DNA from: Paracoccus yeei ATCC BAA-599
Lineage (GTDB): Bacteria > Pseudomonadota > Alphaproteobacteria > Rhodobacterales > Rhodobacteraceae
Assembly: GCF_000622145.1 (NCBI RefSeq)
Contig: NZ_KK211402.1
Span: 231,949 to 295,948 of the forward strand
Reading direction: 5' to 3'
DNA: 64,000 bases
Below, piece by piece: positions 58,640 to 64,000 of the stretch (its first letter is position 1; the number at the start of each line of letters is the position of its first letter). The position numbers and the translations under genes are program-made. The notes under the pieces were generated by a model. That model ran no database searches. It worked only from the letters and a program-made list of their open reading frames with translations, and was not told where the DNA came from.

Positions 58640-59418
58640 CGGTGCATTTCATCGGAGCGGGGCCGGGCGCACCGGACCTTCTGACGCTGCGGGGCAGGGA
58701 CCTGATCGCGGCCTCGCCGGTCTGCCTTTATGCGGGATCGCTGGTGCCGCGCGCAGTGCTGGACCATTGCCCGCCCGGTGCGCGGATCGTCGACACCGCG
58801 CCGCTGGACCTCGATGCCATCGTCGAGGAGATCGCGGCCGCCCATGCGCGCGGCCAGGACGTTGCCCGACTGCATTCGGGCGACCTGTCGGTCTGGTCGG
58901 CCCTGGGCGAACAGGTCCGGCGGCTGCGCGCCCTGGGCATCCCCTATGACGTGACGCCGGGCGTGCCGTCCTTTGCCGCCGCCGCCGCCACGCTTGGGGC
59001 GGAACTGACGCTGCCCGGGCTGGTGCAGTCGGTGGTGCTGACGCGCACGCCCGGCCGCGCCTCGGCCATGCCCCGGGGCGAAAGCCTGGCCGCCTTCGCC
59101 GCGACCGGCGCGGTCCTGGCGCTGCACCTGTCGGTCCACGCCTACGGCCGGGTCCGGGACGAGCTGCTGCCGATCCTGGGCGGCGATTGCCCCGTCGCGG
59201 TGGTGTGGCGCGCCAGCTGGCCCGATCAGAGGGTGGTGCGCGGCACACTGGCCGACCTGGGGCCCAAGGCGCTGGACGGTATCGACCGCACCGCCCTGAT
59301 CCTGGTCGGCCGCAGCCTTGGGGCGGAAAGCTTCGACGAAAGCCGGCTTTACGCCGCCGATTACGACCGCCGCTATCGACCCCGGGGCGACAATCCCCGC
59401 TTCCCGGAGAAGGGCTGA
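58636..59418 (+). CDS. cobM: Precorrin-4 C11-methyltransferase
   Basis: A 260-residue SAM-dependent methylase of the CobM/CbiF family. Motifs are [18 protein letters not shown] at the N-terminus, [20 protein letters not shown], and [20 protein letters not shown], typical of this enzyme. It overlaps cobE by 4 bases and shares one base with the cobB start. Confidence 0.97.
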   Translation: MTVHFIGAGPGAPDLLTLRGRDLIAASPVCLYAGSLVPRAVLDHCPPGARIVDTAPLDLDAIVEEIAAAHARGQDVARLHSGDLSVWSALGEQVRRLRALGIPYDVTPGVPSFAAAAATLGAELTLPGLVQSVVLTRTPGRASAMPRGESLAAFAATGAVLALHLSVHAYGRVRDELLPILGGDCPVAVVWRASWPDQRVVRGTLADLGPKALDGIDRTALILVGRSLGAESFDESRLYAADYDRRYRPRGDNPRFPEKG

Positions 59419-60743
59419 TGCCGGTGCCGCCCGGCCTGATGATCGCGGCCCCTGCCTCGGGCTGCGGCAAGACCACGGTGATGCTGGGTCTGCTGCGCGC
59501 CCTTGCGGCGGACGGGCTGCGGGTCCAGCCGTTCAAAAGCGGACCGGACTACATCGACCCGGCCTTTCACGCGCAGGCGGCGGGCCGCCCCTCGCTGAAC
59601 CTTGACAGCTGGGCGATGGGGGCGGGGCTGCTGGCGCGGCTGGCCGGGGCGGCGCAGGGCGCGGACCTGGTGCTGGCCGAGGGGTCGATGGGCCTTTTCG
59701 ACGGCGTGGCGAGGCCCGGGGCCCTCGGGCGCGGCAGCAGCGCGGAACTGGCCCGGATGATGGGCTGGCCCGTGGTGCTGGTCCTGGACGCGCGGGGACA
59801 GGCGCAATCGGCGGGCGCGGTCGCGGCGGGCTTTGCGGCGATGATGCCGCAGCCGGGCCTGGCCGGGGTGATCCTGAACCGCGTCGCCAGCCCTCGCCAC
59901 GAACGCCTGCTGCGGCTGGGCTGCGAGGAAGCGGGCGTCCCGGTGCTGGGCGTCCTGCCCCGGCGCGGCGACCTGACCCTGCCCGAGCGGCACCTGGGCC
60001 TGGTCCAGGCTGCCGAGCATCCGGCGCTCGAGGCGGCGATCGCGCTCTATGCCGATTTCCTGCGCGACCATGTCGATCTGCGCGCCCTGCGGCACGCGGC
60101 CCGGGGCGCCGGACTGGGCGCGCCCGCCGCCCCGCCGCCCCCGCCTGCGCAGCGCATCGCCCTGGCGCAGGATGCGGCGTTTTCCTTTGTCTATCCGCAT
60201 GTGCTGGCGGACTGGCGGGCGGCGGGGGCCGAGATCCTGCCCTTCTCGCCCCTGGCGGACGAGGCGCCGGACCCCGGGGCCGACATGGTTTGGCTGCCGG
60301 GCGGCTATCCCGAATTGCACGCGGGGCGCCTTGCGGCCGCAGGCCGCTTCCTGGACGGGCTGCGGCGGTTCGCGGGCCCCGTGCATGGCGAATGCGGCGG
60401 CTACATGGTGCTGGGGCAGGGGATCGTCGACGCCCAGGGCCAGCGCCATGCCATGGCGGGCCTGCTGGGGCTGGAGACCAGCTTTGCCGCGCGCAAGCTT
60501 GCGCTTGGCTATCGCCTGGCGCGGCTGCTGGCGCCGATGCCGGGCCATGCCGCGGGGGAAGTGCTGCGCGGGCACGAATTCCACTACTCGACCGTTCTGG
60601 CCCAGCCCGATCCCCCGCTGGCGCAGGTCGAGGATGCCGAGGGCGCGCCCGTCGCCCTGTCCGGCTCCTGCCGGGGGCGGGTCAGCGGCACATTCTTTCA
60701 CCTTGTCGCTTCGGATGCGCGCGCGGGGGGCGGTCATGGCTGA
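59418..60743 (+). CDS. cobB: Hydrogenobyrinic acid a,c-diamide synthase
   Basis: A 441-residue ATP-dependent amidase that uses glutamine to amidate carboxylates a and c. The N-terminal P-loop is APASGCGKTT (residues 11-20), followed by KSGPDYIDPAFH. The C-terminal glutamine amidotransferase domain has WLPGGYPELHAG and the nucleophile cysteine in GECGGYMVLG. The start shares one base with the cobM stop; the end overlaps cobF by 8 bases. Confidence 0.96.
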   Translation: MPVPPGLMIAAPASGCGKTTVMLGLLRALAADGLRVQPFKSGPDYIDPAFHAQAAGRPSLNLDSWAMGAGLLARLAGAAQGADLVLAEGSMGLFDGVARPGALGRGSSAELARMMGWPVVLVLDARGQAQSAGAVAAGFAAMMPQPGLAGVILNRVASPRHERLLRLGCEEAGVPVLGVLPRRGDLTLPERHLGLVQAAEHPALEAAIALYADFLRDHVDLRALRHAARGAGLGAPAAPPPPPAQRIALAQDAAFSFVYPHVLADWRAAGAEILPFSPLADEAPDPGADMVWLPGGYPELHAGRLAAAGRFLDGLRRFAGPVHGECGGYMVLGQGIVDAQGQRHAMAGLLGLETSFAARKLALGYRLARLLAPMPGHAAGEVLRGHEFHYSTVLAQPDPPLAQVEDAEGAPVALSGSCRGRVSGTFFHLVASDARAGGGHG

Positions 60744-61500
60744 GATCGCCCTGATCGGAATCGGCACCGGCAATCCCGACCACCTGACCCGCGCCGCCGA
60801 GGCCGCGATCAACGACGCCGAGGTCATCCTGCTGCCCCGCAAGGGCCCGGACAAGGCCGATCTGGCCGACCTGCGCCGGCTGATCCTGTCGCGCGTGCTG
60901 ACCAATCCGGCGGCGCGGGTGGTCGAATTCGACCTGCCCCGGCGCGAAACCCGGTCCGACTATCTGGGCGCGGTCCGCGACTGGCACGATGCCGTCGCGG
61001 CGGCCTGGACCCGGGCGATGGGGAATGCCGCGCGGGTCGCGCTGCTGGTCTGGGGCGATCCGTCGCTTTACGACAGTTCGCTGCGCATCGCGGGGCGGCT
61101 TTCCCCCGCAGCCCGGGTGCGCGTCGTGCCCGGGATCACCGCCGTCCAGGCGCTGACGGCGGCCCATGCCATTCCCCTGAACCGGCTGGGCGGGCCGGTC
61201 ACCATCACCACCGCCCGCCAGGTCCGCGACCACGGCCTGCCCGCGGGCAGCACCGTGGTCATGCTGGACGACGGCAGCGCGCTTGCGGGAATCGAAGGCG
61301 ATCTCGACATCTGGTGGGGCGCCTATCTGGGGATGCCGGGCGAAATCCTGATGCAGGGCCCGCTCGACCGCATGCGGGCGCCGATCCTGGCCGCCCGAGC
61401 CCAGGCGCGGGCGCGCCACGGCTGGATCATGGATGTCTACCTGCTGCGGCCGCGCCTTCGGACCGGGCCAGACCGGGGTGGCGCACACAACCATTCGTGA
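60736..61500 (+). CDS. cobF: Precorrin-6A synthase (deacetylating)
   Basis: A 254-residue SAM-dependent methylase that methylates C1 of precorrin-5 with loss of acetate. Motifs are IALIGIGTGNPDHLTRAAEAAI, LLVWGDPSLYDSSLRIAGRL and VVPGITAVQALTAAHAIPLN. CobF is specific to the aerobic pathway. It overlaps cobB by 8 bases and appears to be the last gene of this operon. No cobA is found here, so precorrin-2 must be supplied from elsewhere. Confidence 0.95.
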   Translation: MAEIALIGIGTGNPDHLTRAAEAAINDAEVILLPRKGPDKADLADLRRLILSRVLTNPAARVVEFDLPRRETRSDYLGAVRDWHDAVAAAWTRAMGNAARVALLVWGDPSLYDSSLRIAGRLSPAARVRVVPGITAVQALTAAHAIPLNRLGGPVTITTARQVRDHGLPAGSTVVMLDDGSALAGIEGDLDIWWGAYLGMPGEILMQGPLDRMRAPILAARAQARARHGWIMDVYLLRPRLRTGPDRGGAHNHS

Positions 61501-61585
61501 CCTGCCCGGTTGGCAGGGAACCTCGCCGTGGCCTGCCTGTTGTTTTGGCAGCCGGCCGCTGCCGGGCAAACAATGGAGATACGAC

Positions 61586-62170
61586 ATGACCAAGCTGCTT
61601 GCCTCGACCGCCCTGATTGCCATGCTTGCTGGCCCTGCGCTGGCGCAGACCGCGACCGACACCACGACTACGCCGGGGACCGCGGCCCCCGCCACCACGG
61701 CTCCTGCAACCACGGCCCCCGATGCCGCCGCCACCACGGCCCCGATGGACGCCGAAGCGCCGGCCGCCACGACGGCCGCGCCCGATGCAACCGCCACTGC
61801 CACGGCCCCTGCCGCGGGCTTCGGCTATACCGCCGCGGCGGGCGACCTGTCGGCTGAAACCTTTATCGGCAAGCGCCTTTACGCCGCCGAGACCGACGTC
61901 GATCCCAACGCGACCGTGAACGCGGCCGGCGACGACTGGGACGATATCGGCGAAATCAGCGACCTGGTCCTGAGCAAGGACGGCAAGGTCGAAGCCGTGC
62001 TGGTCGACATCGGCGGCTTCCTGGGCATGGGCGAGAAGTCCGTGGCCGTGGCGATGGACCAGCTGCACATCATCCGGGACGGCGATTCCGAAAACGATTA
62101 CTTCATCGTCTTCAATGCCAACCGTGCCGCGCTGGAAAATGCGCCGGCCTTCGAATGGGCCGACATGTGA
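61586..62170 (+). CDS. PRC-barrel domain envelope protein
   Basis: A 194-residue exported protein. A Sec signal peptide (MTKLLASTALIAMLAGPALA) is followed by an Ala/Thr/Pro-rich low-complexity linker (about residues 21-80), probably a flexible or surface-exposed stretch, and a PRC-barrel-like domain (FIGKRLYAAETDVDPNA ... IGEISDLVLSKDGKVEAVLVDIGGFLGMGEKSVAV). The ATG at 61586 follows GGAGATACGAC. Such proteins are common in Rhodobacterales; no function is assigned. A hairpin follows the stop. Confidence 0.88.
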   Translation: MTKLLASTALIAMLAGPALAQTATDTTTTPGTAAPATTAPATTAPDAAATTAPMDAEAPAATTAAPDATATATAPAAGFGYTAAAGDLSAETFIGKRLYAAETDVDPNATVNAAGDDWDDIGEISDLVLSKDGKVEAVLVDIGGFLGMGEKSVAVAMDQLHIIRDGDSENDYFIVFNANRAALENAPAFEWADM

Positions 62171-62178
62171 CCGGTTTT

Positions 62179-62204
62179 GCAAGGGGGCGTTTGCGCCCCC
62201 TTGC
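62179..62204 (+). terminator. Terminator-like hairpin after the PRC-barrel gene
   Basis: A perfect 11-bp inverted repeat (62179-62189 and 62194-62204, loop TTTG), GC-rich in the middle, lies nine bases after the stop codon. There is no long U-tract, so termination may be weak or rho-assisted. Confidence 0.7.
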
Positions 62205-62227
62205 GACTTGCCCTGCCCGGCAGGGCT

Positions 62228-62590
62228 TCAGGCGAAATGGTGCGGGAATTCTTGGCGCAGCGCCTCGACCCGCGCGACGGTCTGGCTAAGGTGGTCCCGG
62301 ATCGCCTTCGCCGCTTAGTATTCATCGCCCGAGGCGATCCCTTCGACAATCGCACGATGACCGGCCAGGATGTTCAGCACCTTGCCCTGCTCGGGCAGGT
62401 GTGGGTGCCGAACCCGTTCCAGATGACCCGAGCGTTCCCGCACAATCTGGTACAACCGCCCCGGTTCAGCTCGACGAACGGGGTCTGATGGAACAGCTCG
62501 TCCAGTTCCTGAAAAATCGCCATCTGGTCGGGATCCTCGGCGACTGCCTTCTGCATGCGGATGACCGAGCGGGCGCGGGTCACGACGCCA
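62228..62590 (-). pseudogene. Broken GntR/FadR-type regulator (FCD domain remnant)
   Basis: Read leftward, this stretch first gives VIRMQKAVAEDPDQMAIFQ and ELDELFHQTPFVEL, a D..FH pattern of FCD-type ligand domains. It then loses similarity and continues in another frame as RLYQIVRERSGHLERVRHPHLPEQGKVLNILAGHRAIVEGIASGDEY, clear FCD sequence, so a frameshift or small deletion lies near 62440-62470. An in-frame TAA (62315-62317) follows GDEY, after which AAKAIRDHLSQTVARVEAL continues to a TGA at 62228. The DNA-binding N-terminus is absent. It is a dead gene with at least two lesions. Confidence 0.82.
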
Positions 62591-63103
62591 TGGGGGCGGG
62601 GCAGTTCTGCACCAACCCCGGCATCGCGGTGGTGCTGGAGGGCGAGCATGCCGACAGTTTCACGCAATCCGCCCGCGCGGCGCTGGAACGGACCGGGGCG
62701 CAGGTCATGCTGACCGAGGGCATCGCCCGCGCCTATCGCGAGGGCCAGGCCCGGTTCGAGGCGCGAAACGCGGTCACCCCGGTGCTCTCGACCGAGAGCG
62801 AGGGCCGCATGGCGCGCCCGAACCTTTATGAGACCACGGCCGAGGCTTATCTGCAGGACCACGCGCTTGGCGAGGAGGTGTTCGGGCCCCTGGGCCTGGT
62901 GGTGCGGGTGCGCGACCCGGAGGAGATGGCCGCCCTTGCGCGTGGCTTCGAGGGCCAGCTGACGGCGACGATCCACATGGAGGACGCCGATCTGGCCGCG
63001 GCGCAGGCGCTGCTGCCGATCCTCGAGCGCAAGGCGGGCCGGGTGCTGGTCAACGGCTTTCCGACCGGGGTCGAGGTCTGCGACGCCATGGTCCACGGCG
63101 GTC
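62590..63103 (+). pseudogene. Truncated aldehyde dehydrogenase fragment
   Basis: About 171 codons of an aldehyde dehydrogenase, similar to 2,5-dioxovalerate (alpha-ketoglutaric semialdehyde) dehydrogenases. It begins at MGAGQFCTNPG, which contains the catalytic cysteine, and includes ALGEEVFGPLGLVVRV. It ends at VEVCDAMVHGGP, just where the family's YPASTNFGATSVG should follow; the frame then runs into unrelated sequence. Both the N-terminal NAD-binding half and the C-terminus are missing. It abuts the broken GntR gene on the other strand, so a rearrangement joined two remnants. It is preceded by no ribosome binding site. Confidence 0.85.
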
Positions 63104-63271
63104 CTGACCGAGCGGCTGGCGCACATGGGCTCGACCGTCGACCGACTGATCTCGGTGATCAAGCCCCTCCGCTATCTGGGCCAGTCCTTCCGCAAGCTGC
63201 GCCCCACGACACGCAAGCACAGATACCTGGCCAGAAGGGCCGCAGAAGAGGAGGAGCCGCCGCATGGATAG
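63101..63271 (+). pseudogene. Orphan C-terminal coding fragment of unknown origin
   Basis: Directly at the aldehyde dehydrogenase break, another frame gives about 56 residues (VLTERLAHMGSTVDRLISVIKP ... TRKHRYLARRAAEEEEPPHG) ending in TAG at 63269-63271. Its codon use is that of a real gene end, basic then acidic, but no start is present and I do not recognise the family. It is probably the 3' remnant of a gene brought here by the same rearrangement. Confidence 0.4.
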
Positions 63272-63379
63272 GGGCAGAGCGCTGACGTTCGATGATGCAG
63301 GAGGACGCGCAATCCCTACCGACCTTCCCCTGCGATGCTCGAAAGCACGACTGTGCAAACGACGCTACACCAACAGGAT

Positions 63380-63424
63380 TCTGTCCTGCGTAACCTTGCA
63401 ATTGCAAAGGCGGCGCAGGACAGA
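63380..63424. repeat. 45-base nested inverted repeat (large hairpin)
   Basis: Perfect 11-bp arms TCTGTCCTGCG (63380-63390) and CGCAGGACAGA (63414-63424) enclose a second near-perfect palindrome around TTGCAATTGCAA (63395-63406), separated by a 3/3 internal mismatch. The structure could fold as a long hairpin in RNA or a cruciform in DNA. No U-tract follows. It lies in the 219-base gap before the sulfotransferase-like gene, otherwise without recognisable features apart from a second hairpin. Confidence 0.75.
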
Positions 63425-63440
63425 GGCGTTAACGGACCGT

Positions 63441-63460
63441 GAGGACAAAAGAAAGTCCTC
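63441..63460. repeat. Small hairpin ahead of the sulfotransferase-like gene
   Basis: GAGGAC (63441-63446) and GTCCTC (63455-63460) form a perfect 6-bp stem with an A-rich 8-base loop. It lies 30 bases before the start codon at 63491 and 16 bases after the larger hairpin. Confidence 0.5.
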
Positions 63461-63490
63461 GGCTCTTATCGTACTAGAGGTTGAACGGAT

Positions 63491-64000
63491 ATGATTGAAC
63501 CTAGCTGCGCCGCACAGGGTCCCCGGCTCCATTACCACTTCCTTCATGTCGGAAAGTGCGGGGGCGAGACGGTCATCAAGGTGTTGTCCGACCAACGTCT
63601 GAAATTCACCGCATACCATGTCGGAACCGCAGACAGGGACATTCACGACGTGATATTACGGCAGGAAGAAAGGGACGCGTTCCTGATTCCCCTTCGCGAT
63701 CCCTGCAGCCGCTTCATCTCTGCCTTTGAATGGGACCTTTACAGCAAGGTTCTGACAAGGCCTGAAAAGAAGGCCAAGAACGGGGTCTGGCAACGGATCT
63801 TCAACATGTTCAGGACGGCGAACGACGTGGCCGAGGCCCTGAGCGACACCGATCCGAAAAGGCGCGAGATGGCCGAGCTTGCGCTGCATGCCAGCAAGCT
63901 GCACATGCAGATGGACCTGGGATGGTACCTTCCGCCGGCGCTAGCGCGAAGGCTGCCGCCGGACCGCACGCATCTGCTGCGGACCCAGCATCTTGATGCC
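63491..64000 (+). CDS. Sulfotransferase-like protein, 3' end outside window
   Basis: An open frame of 170 codons from ATG 63491 to the right edge without a stop. The N-terminal FLHVGKCGGETVIK (residues 17-30) matches the 5'-PAPS binding loop of sulfotransferases (HxxKxGG). LIPLRDPCSRFISAFEW (about 69-85) matches the 3'-phosphate binding segment (RDPxxRxxS). Such proteins sulfate carbohydrates or other acceptors and are common in surface polysaccharide loci. The codon usage is less GC-rich than in the rest of the window, including AGG and ATA codons, which suggests acquisition by transfer. The upstream AGAGG at 63474-63478 is a weak ribosome binding site. Confidence 0.82.
   Translation, partial: MIEPSCAAQGPRLHYHFLHVGKCGGETVIKVLSDQRLKFTAYHVGTADRDIHDVILRQEERDAFLIPLRDPCSRFISAFEWDLYSKVLTRPEKKAKNGVWQRIFNMFRTANDVAEALSDTDPKRREMAELALHASKLHMQMDLGWYLPPALARRLPPDRTHLLRTQHLDA

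Noticed and set aside
62401..63285. A single 294-codon open frame covering the aldehyde dehydrogenase fragment
   Set aside because: Only codons from 62590 to 63103 resemble the family; the upstream part is antisense to the broken GntR gene and the tail is unrelated, so it is not an intact gene.

Overview
The window is a GC-rich, densely packed bacterial chromosome segment that looks like a Paracoccus or a close Rhodobacteraceae relative (Alphaproteobacteria). This rests on the aerobic cobalamin pathway genes, a pseudoazurin, a LysR-type PcaQ next to pcaDCHGB, an ABC-type glycerol importer (glpSTPQUV) instead of a GlpF facilitator, and a Rhodobacterales-style G/C-rich intergenic repeat. The taxonomic call is inference; no rRNA or tRNA gene is visible.

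Layout. 1-5.4 kb: a phospholipase D family protein running off the left edge, panB-panC, and a DEAD-box RNA helicase closed by a strong terminator. 5.4-14.8 kb: an aromatic catabolism island for 4-hydroxybenzoate and protocatechuate (pobA, an AraC regulator, an MFS aromatic-acid transporter and pcaQ leftward; pcaD-C-H-G, a BKACE enzyme and pcaB rightward). 14.8-15.6 kb: an unassigned membrane protein. 15.9-21.7 kb: a sulfonate operon ssuD-(FAD protein)-ssuE-ssuA-ssuC-ssuB. 21.7-24.6 kb: a LysR gene divergent from ilvD. 24.6-30.8 kb: a branched-chain-amino-acid-type ABC importer with a GMC oxidoreductase as last gene. 31.1-33.7 kb: ECF sigma and anti-sigma, a BI-1 family membrane protein and a DUF2076 protein. 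33.8-43.9 kb: the glycerol regulon glpD-S-T-P-Q-U-V-K divergent from glpR. 43.9-61.5 kb: two cobalamin riboswitches controlling a B12-type ABC importer plus pseudoazurin, and DUF1636-cobW-cobN-G-H-I-J-(K inverted)-L-E-M-B-F, with cobO between them on the other strand. 61.6-62.2 kb: a PRC-barrel envelope protein. 62.2-63.5 kb: a decay zone with broken GntR and aldehyde dehydrogenase fragments and two hairpins. 63.5 kb to the right edge: the start of a sulfotransferase-like gene.

How the genes work together. 4-Hydroxybenzoate would enter through the MFS carrier, be hydroxylated to protocatechuate by PobA, cleaved by PcaGH and carried to 3-oxoadipate by PcaB, PcaC and PcaD. No pcaIJF is present here, and the embedded BKACE gene offers a plausible alternative last step. 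The glp genes import glycerol, phosphorylate it and oxidise it to dihydroxyacetone phosphate. The cob genes cover much of the aerobic route from precorrin-2 to cobalt insertion, with amidation (cobB) and adenosylation (cobO); cobA, cobST, cobQ, cobD, cobP, cobU and cobV must lie elsewhere.

The most interesting observations are a cis/trans-matched degenerate ATP site in the GlpS/GlpT ATPase pair, BKACE inside the pca operon, a type-1 copper protein at the end of a riboswitch-controlled B12 uptake operon, an FAD protein inside the ssu operon, and a long hairpin in the decay zone. I did not find a clearly undescribed defence or mobile system.
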